A DNA stretch of 64,000 nt from Lentilactobacillus curieae. GTDB taxonomy: Bacteria > Bacillota > Bacilli > Lactobacillales > Lactobacillaceae. The notes beneath the pieces are model-generated. The model worked only from the letters and a program-made list of their open reading frames with translations, did not search any database and had not been told where the DNA came from. A program made the position numbers and the translations under genes. The stretch is from assembly GCF_000785105.2 (NCBI RefSeq), contig NZ_CP018906.1, positions 992,001 to 1,056,000 of the forward strand, read 5' to 3'. Below, piece after piece: positions 8,243 to 17,344 of the stretch; position 1 is the first letter of the stretch, and every line of letters begins with the position of its first letter.

Positions 8243-8974
8243 TTAGACTAGTTTTGCCAGCCAGTTGATGATTATTGAAATCACTAAGTTAAAAGCTAAG
8301 ATAATGGCAATCCCGATGGTAAAGTGAATAATTCCGGTTAGCATTCCAGAAAATAGGGATGTCAGGCTTAAAAGGACGGTAATTACAATAATTGTTATAA
8401 GAGCGGGGATGAGTCCTTGCTTAGCGTTATTAAAATCAGCGGAACTCAGGTCAAATCCGCCAACACAAATGGTGATTGCCAGTAGAATAAAGATTACATA
8501 GCCGGCAACACTAAATTCTGGAAGCGAAAACGCCTGTAAATCACTATTTTTAACGGCTAAAATTGCGGAGCTAAAGCTGATTGGAAACAGGATTTTGTAT
8601 GCCAATAACATAATTAAGGAACATCCAAACGTTGGGGCCAAACCAATAAACAGGTTACCAGTCCGCTGGTAAATGCTATTGGGGTCCCAGCTATGATTAA
8701 CGTATCCAAGGGTTGGCTCATCTTGGGTGGGAAACTTAATCAGCCGGACTGAGTCGATTCGGTGTCTAAAAATCAACGCCATTAGCCAGTGTGAAGCTTC
8801 GTGAATCATGACGCCGATTCCGCCAATAAATACCTGACTGCGAATCCCTAAGTGGCTAGCAACTAGACTTTTGGTTTCTTGATTTAATTTGGACAGCATC
8901 ACCGTAAACAAAAAAGGTACTCCGAAAAGGAGCACAATTACGATCAAAATGTTTTCAAAGATTTGAATGAGCAT
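8243..8974 (-). CDS. Membrane protein with HExxH motif (M50-like)
   Basis: This 243-residue protein has about five or six hydrophobic segments. The motif HEASHW follows a membrane segment near residue 58, which fits the zinc-protease HExxH pattern in a membrane-embedded position, as in M50/site-2-protease-like proteins. I did not find a certain third ligand. The segment LFIGLAPTFG later in the chain resembles the NPxPG/NxxPxxxLDG region only loosely. It lies four bases after ybaK on the same strand, so the two are an operon. Its function is unknown and the protease assignment is tentative. Confidence 0.65.
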   Translation of the reverse strand: MLIQIFENILIVIVLLFGVPFLFTVMLSKLNQETKSLVASHLGIRSQVFIGGIGVMIHEASHWLMALIFRHRIDSVRLIKFPTQDEPTLGYVNHSWDPNSIYQRTGNLFIGLAPTFGCSLIMLLAYKILFPISFSSAILAVKNSDLQAFSLPEFSVAGYVIFILLAITICVGGFDLSSADFNNAKQGLIPALITIIVITVLLSLTSLFSGMLTGIIHFTIGIAIILAFNLVISIIINWLAKLV

Positions 8975-8978
8975 TAAA

Positions 8979-9479
8979 TTACTCCTCTAAATCAATGAAA
9001 TCAGCGTGGACGAGATTGGCTAAATCCTCCGCATTCAGCTTGACTGAGCGGCCAATCTGACCAGAAGAAACAATGATTTCTCCCATTTCCTTGGCCTCTT
9101 GATCAATGTAGATTGGGTAATGGAATTTTTCCCAAATTCCGACTGGAGTGTTAGCGCCATGTTCGTAACCAGTTGTTTTTAGCAGGTCTTTAAGGGGCAC
9201 CATACCAACCTTTTTGTTTCCTGATGCCTTGGCTAATTTTTTGTAACTTAGGTGCTTATCAACCGGAAGAACCCCAACAACTGGGCCAGTGTTATTTCCT
9301 GTCAGCACGAGTGTTTTGTAAATCGTGTGTTCATCTTGGCCAATGTGATCAACGCTGAGTTGAGCGACATCGCCCTCTTGATGGGTTGGAAATTCCATTT
9401 GTTCAAACGAAATTTTGTTTTTATCTAGAATCTGTTCAACTAAAGTTTTGTGAGCTTTCTTTTGCTTCTTTTTTGCCAT
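8979..9479 (-). CDS. ybaK: Cys-tRNA(Pro)/Cys-tRNA(Cys) deacylase
   Basis: This 166-residue YbaK/EbsC family protein clears Cys from mischarged tRNA(Pro). Recognisable segments are DEHTIYKTLVL (with the catalytic Lys of the family), VGVLPVDKHLSYKKLAKASG, TGYEHGANTPVGI and SSGQIGRSVKLN. Length is typical. A Lys-rich N-terminus (MAKKKQKKAHK) precedes the domain. The ATG has a GAGGTG ribosome binding site. It is the first gene of a two-gene unit with the membrane HExxH protein downstream. Confidence 0.9.
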   Translation of the reverse strand: MAKKKQKKAHKTLVEQILDKNKISFEQMEFPTHQEGDVAQLSVDHIGQDEHTIYKTLVLTGNNTGPVVGVLPVDKHLSYKKLAKASGNKKVGMVPLKDLLKTTGYEHGANTPVGIWEKFHYPIYIDQEAKEMGEIIVSSGQIGRSVKLNAEDLANLVHADFIDLEE

Positions 9480-9601
9480 TTTAAAACACCTCGAGCTAAT
9501 TTTATCACATCATAAAGGTGATTTACTTATGGTCTAGTTATAAATATCTGTTATACTTTAGCATTGGTAGTTCAAACGAACGAATTTTTTAAGGAGAAGA
9601 A

Positions 9602-10327
9602 ATGGTGGATTTAGTTTATCGCAATATTATGACCGACTTAAAGCGGCGAATTGAGAATAACGAATTCAAAAATAAGCGGTTACCTGATGAACGAAGCCTT
9701 AGTGAGTCCTACGGGGTGAGCCGAAGTTCCGTTAAACGAGCTCTTAATGTGCTTGCAAATCAGGGAATCATTTTTAAAAAACGGGGATCAGGTACGTTTA
9801 TCAACCCACTGTATCAAAAGAACCAGTCTATTTTTCAGTACGAAGGATCAAATTTGGGGGTTACCGATAGTTTTAAGAGCAACGGCAAGATTCCCCAAAT
9901 TAAATTGTTAGATTTCAAAGTCGTAACTGCGGACGAAGATTTACAAACGGAGTTGTTTTTGAAACCGGGGGATTTTGTGTACCAAATCAAGCGGCTTAGA
10001 ACGTTTGAAGATCAACCGTTTATGATTGAGTTAGGCTATATCCCAATTCGGGTTGCCCCAGAATTGACTAAAGAAGTCGTTGAGGGTTCAATCTTTAATT
10101 ATTTTGAAGATACGACTGGAAAATCAGTTACGAAATCGTTTATGTCAATTAAGGCCGAACCTTCCAGGGATGAAGACCATGAACTTCTTGGGCTGAAACC
10201 AGTGGAACCGGTTGGGGTGATGGAAGGAATTTTCTTCCTTGATGATGGAACCCCATTTGAGGTTTCAAACATGCGACTCCACTATAAATATTTAAATTAC
10301 AATACGTTCGTCGATTTAGACGATTAG
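9602..10327 (+). CDS. GntR/HutC family regulator with UTRA domain
   Basis: This 241-residue repressor has an N-terminal GntR winged helix (residues about 5-70; LPDERSLSESYGVSRSSVKRALNVL) and a C-terminal UTRA ligand-binding domain (about 95-235; VYQIKRLRTFEDQPFMIELGYIP). UTRA sensors usually bind sugars, phosphosugars or related small molecules. It is monocistronic, with a strong AAGGAG site and a terminator, and lies upstream of the phosphoketolase gene. Whether it controls that gene cannot be read from the sequence. Confidence 0.9.
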   Translation: MVDLVYRNIMTDLKRRIENNEFKNKRLPDERSLSESYGVSRSSVKRALNVLANQGIIFKKRGSGTFINPLYQKNQSIFQYEGSNLGVTDSFKSNGKIPQIKLLDFKVVTADEDLQTELFLKPGDFVYQIKRLRTFEDQPFMIELGYIPIRVAPELTKEVVEGSIFNYFEDTTGKSVTKSFMSIKAEPSRDEDHELLGLKPVEPVGVMEGIFFLDDGTPFEVSNMRLHYKYLNYNTFVDLDD

Positions 10328-10348
10328 TCTATAGTAAGTGTTTGGATA

Positions 10349-10390
10349 AAGAGCAACGATAATTTCAAGAAATTATCGTTGCTCTTTTTT
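10349..10390 (+). terminator. Terminator of the GntR gene, member of a repeated hairpin family
   Basis: The stem GAGCAACGATAATTTC / GAAATTATCGTTGCTC is followed by six T. The same ATAATTTC/GAAATTAT core recurs in the terminators at 6829, 26361 and 51753, and the preceding TTGGATAAA also recurs at 26349. Confidence 0.9.
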
Positions 10391-10452
10391 GTCCATTTTT
10401 AATTAAATATTTTTTCCAGCAGTTTTGGTCAGGATAAACCCAACTGGTAAGC

Positions 10453-10487
10453 GCCATCATTTTTGAGAAAAAATGGCACCTTTTTTT
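10453..10487 (+). terminator. Terminator-like hairpin in the xpkA upstream region
   Basis: GCCAT and ATGGC flank a TTTTT/AAAAA inner stem, and a run of seven T follows three bases later. It may be a backup terminator for the upstream gene. Confidence 0.5.
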
Positions 10488-10590
10488 ACTGAAAACACTA
10501 GACGATTGCGGTTTTTAGATACATAATGGCACTGTCGCATGGATTGTTTTTTGAGATTTAAGAATTGGACCGTATCAATTTACGCAAAAG

Positions 10591-10618
10591 TTGACTTTTG
10601 GTTTTCTTTGATTATTAT
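10591..10618 (+). promoter_or_regulatory. Probable xpkA promoter
   Basis: TTGACT (10591-10596) and TATTAT (10613-10618) are 16 bp apart, giving a leader of about 85 bases. The rest of the 382-base gap (10328-10709) is AT-rich and has no ORF. I saw no perfect cre site in it. Confidence 0.6.
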
Positions 10619-10709
10619 TAGAGGTGTAAGTTGATCAATTATCTAATTGGTGAATTTTACGAGCATTCGATGCACAATATGCTGCTAAAAATAAAAGGAG
10701 TGTTAATTC

Positions 10710-13100
10710 ATGGCTGTAGATTACGATTCCAAAGAGTATTTGGAACTTGTTGACAAGTATTGGCGTGCTGCTAATTATCTTTCAGTAGGTCAACTATACT
10801 TGCGTAAGAACCCATTATTAAAAGAACCTCTAAAGGCTGAAGACGTAAAAGTTAAGCCTATTGGTCACTGGGGAACTATTGTTTCTCAGAACTTCATTTA
10901 TGCTCAATTAGATCGTGTTATTAACAAGTACGACTTGAACATGTTCTATATTGAAGGATCAGGTCACGGTGGCCAAGTTATGGTTTCAAACTCATACCTT
11001 GACGGCTCATATTCTGACATTTACCCTAACATCTCTCAAGATGAAGAAGGTATGGCAAGACTGTTTAAGCAATTCTCATTCCCAGGTGGAGTTGCTTCAC
11101 ATGCTGCCCCTGAAACTCCAGGTTCAATCCATGAAGGTGGAGAACTTGGATACTCACTTTCACACGGTGTTGGTGCTATCTTTGATAACCCTGACGTAAT
11201 TGCCGCTGTTGAAATTGGTGATGGTGAATCAGAAACTGGTCCATTAGCTGCATCATGGTTCTCAGATAAATTCATTAACCCAATTACTGATGGTGCTGTT
11301 CTACCAATCATTAACATGAACGGTGCTAAGATTTCTAACCCAACAATTCTTTCACGGATGACTGATGAAGAGTTGACTAATTACTTTGGTGGTATGGGTT
11401 GGGAAGCTCACTTTGTTGAAACTGATGGTAACGATGACTACCTCAAAGTTGCTGAAGACTTCTCAAAGACATTGGATACAGTTATTGAAAAGATCAAGGC
11501 CATTCAAAAGAATGCTCGTGAAAACGAAACACCAGATCACGTTAAATTGCCTACTTGGCCAATGATCGTCTTCCGTTCACCTAAGGGCTGGACTGGTCCT
11601 AAGAAGGATCTTAACGGTGACCCTATTGAAGGTTCATTCCGTGCTCACCAAATTCCAATTCCTGTTGATGCCAACAACATGGATCACGCTGACATCTTGG
11701 TAAACTGGATGAAGTCATACAAGCCAGAAGAATTGTTCAACGATGATGGTACTTTGAAGGATGAAATCCGTGAAGTTGCCCCTAAGGGTGATCGTCGGAT
11801 GTCAGTTAACCCAATCACTAATGGTGGTATCGATCCTAAGCCATTAGTATTGCCAGACGTTAAGGACTTCGCTGTTAAATTTAACAAGCGTGGTAATGAA
11901 GAACGCCAAGACATGGTTGTTTGGTCAGACTGGTTGAACGAAGTTGCTAAACTCAATCCAAAGAGCTTCCGTGGATTCGGTCCTGATGAATCTAAATCAA
12001 ACCGTCTATTCAGCCTACTTGACGATCAAAAGCGTCAATGGATGGAAGACATTCATGATACATTTGATGAAAACATGTCAAACAGTGGTCGTGTCATTGA
12101 TTCACAACTTTCAGAACACCAAGCAGAAGGTTGGCTTGAAGGTTACGTATTGACTGGCCGTCATGGATTCTTTGCCACATACGAATCATTTGGACGGGTT
12201 GTTGACTCAATGTTGACTCAACACTTCAAGTGGTTACGTAAAGCTGCTGAACAAAACTGGAGAAACAAGTACCCATCATTGAACTTTGTTGATACATCAA
12301 CTGTATTCCAACAAGATCACAATGGTTACACTCACCAAGATCCAGGTATGCTTACTCACTTAGCTGAAAAGAAGCCAGAATTCATTCGTGAATACTTGCC
12401 ATCTGATGCTAACACCTTGCTTGCTGTTGGTGACGTTGCATTTGCTAGTGAAGAAAAAATTAACTTGATTGTTACTTCAAAGCACCCACGTCTACAATGG
12501 TACTCAATTGAAGAAGCAACTAACTTGGTACACAATGGTCTTGGCTACATTGATTGGGCATCTACTGATCAAGGTCAAGAACCTGATGTTGTCTTTGCTG
12601 CCGCTGGTAGTGAACCAAACCTTGAAGCACTTGCTGCTATCTCAATCTTGAACAAGGAATTCCCAGAATTGAAGATTCGTTACATCAACGTTGTTGATCT
12701 ATTGAAGCTTCGTTCACCTAAGGTTGACCCTCGTGGATTGAGTGACGAAGAATTTGACAACTTGTTCACCACTGACAAGCCTGTTATCTTCGCCTTCCAT
12801 GGTTTCGAAGGTTTGATCAAGGATATCTTCTTCGATCGTCACAACCATAACTTACACGTCCATGGTTACCGTGAAAACGGTGATATCACTACACCATTTG
12901 ATATGCGTGTATTGAACCAACTCGACCGTTTTGACCTTGCTAAAGAAGCAATTTCAGACGTTCCTGAATATGCAATTAAAGGAAGCTACTTCATTCAACG
13001 TATGAATGACACGATTGACAAGCACAATGCTTACATTCGTGAAGTTGGTACTGACTTACCAGAAGTAACAAACTGGAAGTGGGAAGGCCTTAACAAGTAA
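10710..13100 (+). CDS. xpkA: Xylulose-5-phosphate/fructose-6-phosphate phosphoketolase
   Basis: This 796-residue thiamine diphosphate enzyme splits xylulose 5-phosphate with phosphate into glyceraldehyde 3-phosphate and acetyl-phosphate. It is the key step of heterolactic fermentation. Typical segments are IGHWGT near residue 53, [39 protein letters not shown], the cofactor motif [16 protein letters not shown], and [14 protein letters not shown] in the second half. Length is normal. Codon use is strongly biased toward highly expressed genes. It is transcribed alone from a TTGACT promoter and ends at a bidirectional terminator. It links the arabinose island in this window to lactate, acetate and ethanol formation. 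Confidence 0.98.
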   Translation: MAVDYDSKEYLELVDKYWRAANYLSVGQLYLRKNPLLKEPLKAEDVKVKPIGHWGTIVSQNFIYAQLDRVINKYDLNMFYIEGSGHGGQVMVSNSYLDGSYSDIYPNISQDEEGMARLFKQFSFPGGVASHAAPETPGSIHEGGELGYSLSHGVGAIFDNPDVIAAVEIGDGESETGPLAASWFSDKFINPITDGAVLPIINMNGAKISNPTILSRMTDEELTNYFGGMGWEAHFVETDGNDDYLKVAEDFSKTLDTVIEKIKAIQKNARENETPDHVKLPTWPMIVFRSPKGWTGPKKDLNGDPIEGSFRAHQIPIPVDANNMDHADILVNWMKSYKPEELFNDDGTLKDEIREVAPKGDRRMSVNPITNGGIDPKPLVLPDVKDFAVKFNKRGNEERQDMVVWSDWLNEVAKLNPKSFRGFGPDESKSNRLFSLLDDQKRQWMEDIHDTFDENMSNSGRVIDSQLSEHQAEGWLEGYVLTGRHGFFATYESFGRVVDSMLTQHFKWLRKAAEQNWRNKYPSLNFVDTSTVFQQDHNGYTHQDPGMLTHLAEKKPEFIREYLPSDANTLLAVGDVAFASEEKINLIVTSKHPRLQWYSIEEATNLVHNGLGYIDWASTDQGQEPDVVFAAAGSEPNLEALAAISILNKEFPELKIRYINVVDLLKLRSPKVDPRGLSDEEFDNLFTTDKPVIFAFHGFEGLIKDIFFDRHNHNLHVHGYRENGDITTPFDMRVLNQLDRFDLAKEAISDVPEYAIKGSYFIQRMNDTIDKHNAYIREVGTDLPEVTNWKWEGLNK

Positions 13101-13133
13101 TTCTTTGCTTGTTTAGCTTCATAATAAAAAACG

Positions 13134-13167
13134 AAGACCGCTAAATCTTAATGGATTTAGCGGTCTT
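13134..13167. terminator. Bidirectional terminator between xpkA and the amidase gene
   Basis: The stem AAGACCGCTAAATC / GATTTAGCGGTCTT is flanked by A-rich sequence on the left and T-rich sequence on the right. It can end both convergent transcripts. Confidence 0.85.
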
Positions 13168-13176
13168 TTATTTTCT

Positions 13177-14646
13177 TTATTTTGGGTCTCGCAAGAGTGT
13201 GAACTTATCGTTATCTTCGAATAATTTTCCAACAGCTAACAAAAGATCTTCGCGACCTTTTCTAGCCATAAATTGGATTCCAAGTGGCATTCCATTATCG
13301 CTGATATGAGTTGGCAGGCTAATACCGGGTTGGCCACTGATATTTGCCAACTGGGTGAATGGTGAAAGAGTTAGGGATGGTAACCACTGATCCCAAATGA
13401 TATTAAGCTGTTCATTTGGATCGTAGTCCTCAATATGCAGCATCTTTTCAAAATTCTCTTCACTAACTAATTGCTCGGCGATTTTAGGAGCGGTGTGCGC
13501 AGTGGCAGGAGTTAGGTACAGGTCATGCTCTGTGTTGAAGGCGTCCATTTCGGCACCAACATTATCCCAAAAGGTAAGGGAACTACTGTAATCGACTGCG
13601 GATACACCACGACCAGTGTAGCCCAGTGCCCAACTAAGGGTTTCTACATTTTGCTTAATTGTTTGATCAGATAGTCCCATCGATGCAAACATGGTTGCCG
13701 TCTCTCCAGCATTCATCTGGTAATAGCTTTGCATTAACTTGGTTCCGTCGACCGGTGCATCACGTTCTTCAACCTTGAACCCAAGTGATTCCAAGAAAAC
13801 AACTGCGTCCTTTACGGCAGTAATTGCGGTTTCAGAGACCGGGGTTCCAACGGGAGATTTGGTTGAAAATGCAATTTTGATATCTTTGGATAGGTTAGAG
13901 ATTCTATCAAATGGGGTTGGTGGCAATGGAACCTGGAATGGGGCAGCCATCTGAACGACACTCAGTGCATTCAGTGTTGACGCTATGTCTTGAATATTGT
14001 TTGAAATGGCAAAGTTGATTGCAGCTCCTTGCCAGCCACGCCATTCTCCTGGCCCAGCAGGGACTCTCCCACGCGTAGGCTTGAGACCAATCACTCCAGA
14101 AAATGATGACGGAATTCTAATCGATCCGCCACCATCGGAAGCAGTTGCAATTGGCAGCCACGAATCGCTAACAGCTGCAGCAGCCCCTCCGGAGGATCCA
14201 CCTGGCTGAAAATCAAGGTTCCACGGGTTATGGGCATCACCATAAAGTTTTGAGTCGGTGATATTTTTAAAACCAAATTCAGGGGCGTTGGTTTCGCCGA
14301 CTGGGATAAACCCAGCTTTAATCACTTGCTTAACAAAATTGTTAGTATCTGCCGCTACTGCGTCTTTAAGCAACTTAGAGCTTCCAGTATCGGGTTCACC
14401 TTTGATTCCTTGTCCAAGACCTTTTAAAAGGATTGGGATGCCGGCAAATTGCTGGCCTTGATCGGTAAAAGAAGTTGCCCAGTTACGAGCTTTTTCCGGC
14501 CAAGTTGATGTGACGGCATTTAATCGGGAATTTTCTGCATCAATCGTTGATAACAATTCATTTACTAGTTCAAACGGTGTAACATCGCCATTTCTAATCA
14601 TTTTCGTTAATTCTGTTGCGGAATGGGTTCTAAGCAAAGTAGTCAT
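13177..14646 (-). CDS. Amidase signature family enzyme
   Basis: This 489-residue protein has the amidase signature Ser-cis-Ser-Lys elements. These are the Lys in GIPILLKGLGQ, the Gly/Ser-rich motif PGGSSGGAAAAVSDSW and a Ser in ATASDGGGSIRIPSSFSG. A GatA role is unlikely because no gatB or gatC is nearby and the C-terminal half differs. The usual KDN after the catalytic Lys reads KGL. Its ATG overlaps the stop codon of the upstream LysR gene by one base (TAATG arrangement), so the two are translationally coupled. The substrate is unknown. Confidence 0.88.
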   Translation of the reverse strand: MTTLLRTHSATELTKMIRNGDVTPFELVNELLSTIDAENSRLNAVTSTWPEKARNWATSFTDQGQQFAGIPILLKGLGQGIKGEPDTGSSKLLKDAVAADTNNFVKQVIKAGFIPVGETNAPEFGFKNITDSKLYGDAHNPWNLDFQPGGSSGGAAAAVSDSWLPIATASDGGGSIRIPSSFSGVIGLKPTRGRVPAGPGEWRGWQGAAINFAISNNIQDIASTLNALSVVQMAAPFQVPLPPTPFDRISNLSKDIKIAFSTKSPVGTPVSETAITAVKDAVVFLESLGFKVEERDAPVDGTKLMQSYYQMNAGETATMFASMGLSDQTIKQNVETLSWALGYTGRGVSAVDYSSSLTFWDNVGAEMDAFNTEHDLYLTPATAHTAPKIAEQLVSEENFEKMLHIEDYDPNEQLNIIWDQWLPSLTLSPFTQLANISGQPGISLPTHISDNGMPLGIQFMARKGREDLLLAVGKLFEDNDKFTLLRDPK

Positions 14647-15542
14647 TAAACTTCTTCCTTTCCGGTATGGGGATCACTCATGATATTGATGAATGCTTGC
14701 TCACTCGAATCTAAAACGTATCCCTTTCTAAACGCAATGTAGACTTTAAAAGTGGGAACGAACGAATCCGTTAGGGTAAGTTCCCTTAGTTTATCATTTT
14801 TAGTCACGGCTAAGCTCGTTAATAGAGCGATTCCGCCACCGGCAGCAACAATTCTCTTTAAGATTTCGGCTTCGGTAGTCTTAAACGCAATTTTCGGCTC
14901 TACACCAACCGTTTGCTTAAGTTGAGAAAAGACACGATTATGGACAAAACCTTCCTCAAAGGTAACGAAGTCACTACTGGCAGCGTCCTTAAAGGCAATC
15001 CGGTTTTCTTTGAAGCGGGTATCGGATTCAGGAGTGATTATGGTAAATGGAAATTTTCCGAGTAGTCGCAATTCTAAGTCATTAGCACTGAGTGGGGTGG
15101 TTGAACCTAGCAGGGCAATGTTGATATTCCCTTTTAGTAGTTCCCCAAGGGCTTCGGACGAACCAGTAGTTTGAGCATCGATTTTTGCTAATAATTGATG
15201 CTGCTTTAAATCCTTTATGAATTTTGGGAAGAAATAGGTTCCTAAAATTGGAGGCAGTCCCAACTTGATCTTGGGAGACGTGGCTTCCTTGATTTCAAGC
15301 TTTGCTAATTCTAGTTGGTGGGTGGCAACTTGGGCGCGCTGATAGAATTGCCAGCCAGAGTCAGTAATTTCAAGGGCATGGTGGCCAGGATCATTCTTCA
15401 CTAATTTAGTATCTAAGCCTTCTTCCAGACGCTTAATTGCGTAAGAAATCGTTGGTTGCGATACGCCGAAAAAGGTGGCAACCTTTGAATAATTTTTATC
15501 TTCAACCAATTTCATGAAGTATTGTAAATCTTTTGTTTGCAT
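14646..15542 (-). CDS. mleR: LysR family regulator, divergent from the malolactic gene
   Basis: This 298-residue LysR-type regulator has an N-terminal winged helix (MQTKDLQYFMKLVEDKNYSKVATFFGVSQ..., residues 1-60) and a periplasmic-binding-like effector domain. I chose the ATG at 15542, which follows a GAGGTG site. Upstream in-frame codons lack one and do not match the family start. In several lactic acid bacteria a LysR gene, mleR, is divergent from the malolactic enzyme gene and activates it in response to malate. The gene order here fits, but the name rests on position, and the coupled amidase gene is not part of the classic mle cluster. Confidence 0.8.
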   Translation of the reverse strand: MQTKDLQYFMKLVEDKNYSKVATFFGVSQPTISYAIKRLEEGLDTKLVKNDPGHHALEITDSGWQFYQRAQVATHQLELAKLEIKEATSPKIKLGLPPILGTYFFPKFIKDLKQHQLLAKIDAQTTGSSEALGELLKGNINIALLGSTTPLSANDLELRLLGKFPFTIITPESDTRFKENRIAFKDAASSDFVTFEEGFVHNRVFSQLKQTVGVEPKIAFKTTEAEILKRIVAAGGGIALLTSLAVTKNDKLRELTLTDSFVPTFKVYIAFRKGYVLDSSEQAFINIMSDPHTGKEEV

Positions 15543-15586
15543 AATTAGCACCTCGATATAAATTAATTTTATCATAACAAAACCAT

Positions 15587-15616
15587 TTGACTATATTTTT
15601 TATAGTGAACTACGAT
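15587..15616 (+). promoter_or_regulatory. Probable mleS promoter with a T-N11-A LysR box
   Basis: TTGACT (15587-15592) and TACGAT (15611-15616) are 18 bp apart. A palindrome CTATA-TTTTT-TATAG (15591-15605) overlaps the -35 box and fits the T-N11-A pattern bound by LysR-type regulators. The divergent LysR gene starts at 15542. Confidence 0.55.
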
Positions 15617-15647
15617 GTGGATATACTAATAAGAAGAGGTGCTTCAA

Positions 15648-17270
15648 ATGAATGCACGGGATATTCTAAATAATCCTTTTTTAAATAAGGGAACTGGCTT
15701 TACGAAAGCTGAACGAGATGAGCTTGGACTTAATGGCCTCGTTCCCCCTAGAGTTCAGACGATTGACGAACAAGCAGCAGAGACTTATCAACTGCTAGAA
15801 ACTAAGCAAAGTGATTTGGAAAAGCGATTCTTTTTAATGAACGTTTTTAACGAAAATCGGACGCTGTTTTTCAAAGTGTTTAGTCAACATATAGAAGAGT
15901 TAATGCCGATTGTTTATGATCCAACGATTGCTGATACCATTGAAAATTACAGTCATTGGTACGTTCGCCCTCAGGGTGCAGTATTCTTATCAATCGACGA
16001 ACCGGATAATATTGAGACCGCCTTGAAGAATGGGGCGAATGGTCGGGATATTCGACTAATTGTCGTTAGTGATTCTGAAGGGATTTTAGGAATTGGTGAT
16101 TGGGGTGTCCAGGGAGTTGATATTTCTGTGGGTAAGCTAATGGTTTATACCGCAGCTGCCGGAATTGACCCTAGTCAAGTTTTGCCAGTTGTAATCGATG
16201 ACGGGACTAACCGTCAAAGTCTGTTGGATGATCCGCTGTATTTAGGTAACCGTCATAAACGGGTTCGCGGCAAACAATATGATGATTTTATTGATAAATT
16301 TGTTAATACGGTGGAAACGTTATTTCCAAAGGTTTACCTTCATTGGGAGGACTTTGGTAGGGGAAATGCTGCCAATATTTTAAATCGTTACAAGGATAAA
16401 ATTACCACATTTAATGATGATATTCAGGGAACAGGAATTATTGTGTTATCCGGAATTCTGGGTGCATTGCAAATCTCTGGTCAAAAATTAACTGACCAAA
16501 AGTACGTTTCCTTTGGAGCCGGAACCGCTGGAGCTGGAATCGTGAAGCGCATTTACGATGAAATGATCTTACAAGGATTAACTCCGGATGAAGCAAAACA
16601 ACATTTTTATTTGGTTGATAAGCAGGGATTGTTGTTTGCGGATGATGAAACTTTGACACCAGAGCAAAAACCATTTGCCCGTGCTTGCAATGAGTTTGCT
16701 AATGCTGAAGAACTGACTGATTTAGAATCTGTAATTAAGACAGTTCAGCCAACAATTTTGGTGGGAACATCAACAGTTTCTGGGGCATTCACTGAAAGTG
16801 TAGTTTCAGAAATGGCTGCCCATACTGAGAGGCCAATAATCTTTCCAATTTCAAACCCAACTAAATTAATGGAAGCAAGTGCTGATGATGTGCTTCGATG
16901 GTCTGATGGTAGGGCCTTAGTGGCAACTGGAATACCTAGTCAACCAGTTGAGTATAAAGGAGTCACTTATGACATTGGCCAGGCCAATAACGCATTAGTT
17001 TATCCGGGATTGGCGCTAGGAACAATTGCAGCGGAAGCAAGTGTGTTGTCTGATTCAATGATCAGTGCGGCCGCACATTCATTGGGCGGAATCGTGGATA
17101 CTGACAAACCTGGGGCAGCAGTCTTGCCACCAGTTTCAAAATTGGATGAGTTTTCTCGAACCGTTGCTGTTGCTGTTGCGAAGGCAGCAATTAAAGACGG
17201 GGTAAGTAATCACAGTGAAGATGAGGTAGAAAACTTAGTCAATTCAATGAAGTGGACACCTGAATATTAG
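15648..17270 (+). CDS. mleS: Malolactic enzyme
   Basis: This 540-residue enzyme decarboxylates L-malate directly to L-lactate and CO2 with NAD+ and Mn2+. It belongs to the malic enzyme superfamily, and its length equals the known malolactic enzymes (about 541). Recognisable segments are [20 protein letters not shown] at the N-terminus, [27 protein letters not shown], the metal-binding FNDDIQGTG and the dinucleotide fold [12 protein letters not shown]. The ATG at 15648 has an AGAGGTG site seven bases upstream; a GTG at 15639 overlaps that site. The classical malate permease gene mleP is not next to it. Malolactic conversion gives a proton-motive gain and raises pH. Confidence 0.95.
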   Translation: MNARDILNNPFLNKGTGFTKAERDELGLNGLVPPRVQTIDEQAAETYQLLETKQSDLEKRFFLMNVFNENRTLFFKVFSQHIEELMPIVYDPTIADTIENYSHWYVRPQGAVFLSIDEPDNIETALKNGANGRDIRLIVVSDSEGILGIGDWGVQGVDISVGKLMVYTAAAGIDPSQVLPVVIDDGTNRQSLLDDPLYLGNRHKRVRGKQYDDFIDKFVNTVETLFPKVYLHWEDFGRGNAANILNRYKDKITTFNDDIQGTGIIVLSGILGALQISGQKLTDQKYVSFGAGTAGAGIVKRIYDEMILQGLTPDEAKQHFYLVDKQGLLFADDETLTPEQKPFARACNEFANAEELTDLESVIKTVQPTILVGTSTVSGAFTESVVSEMAAHTERPIIFPISNPTKLMEASADDVLRWSDGRALVATGIPSQPVEYKGVTYDIGQANNALVYPGLALGTIAAEASVLSDSMISAAAHSLGGIVDTDKPGAAVLPPVSKLDEFSRTVAVAVAKAAIKDGVSNHSEDEVENLVNSMKWTPEY

Positions 17271-17292
17271 TGGATTTATTTTAAGCAAAAAA

Positions 17293-17344
17293 TAGGAGCC
17301 AGATAAAAGCATCTTCGGACGCTATCTATCTGACTCCATTTTTA
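17293..17344. terminator. Bidirectional terminator between mleS and the YjeM-like gene
   Basis: GGAGCCAGATA pairs with TATCTGACTCC around a short loop that contains ATCTTCGGACGCTAT. A T-run follows on the plus strand, and A-rich sequence on the left serves the minus strand. Confidence 0.75.
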
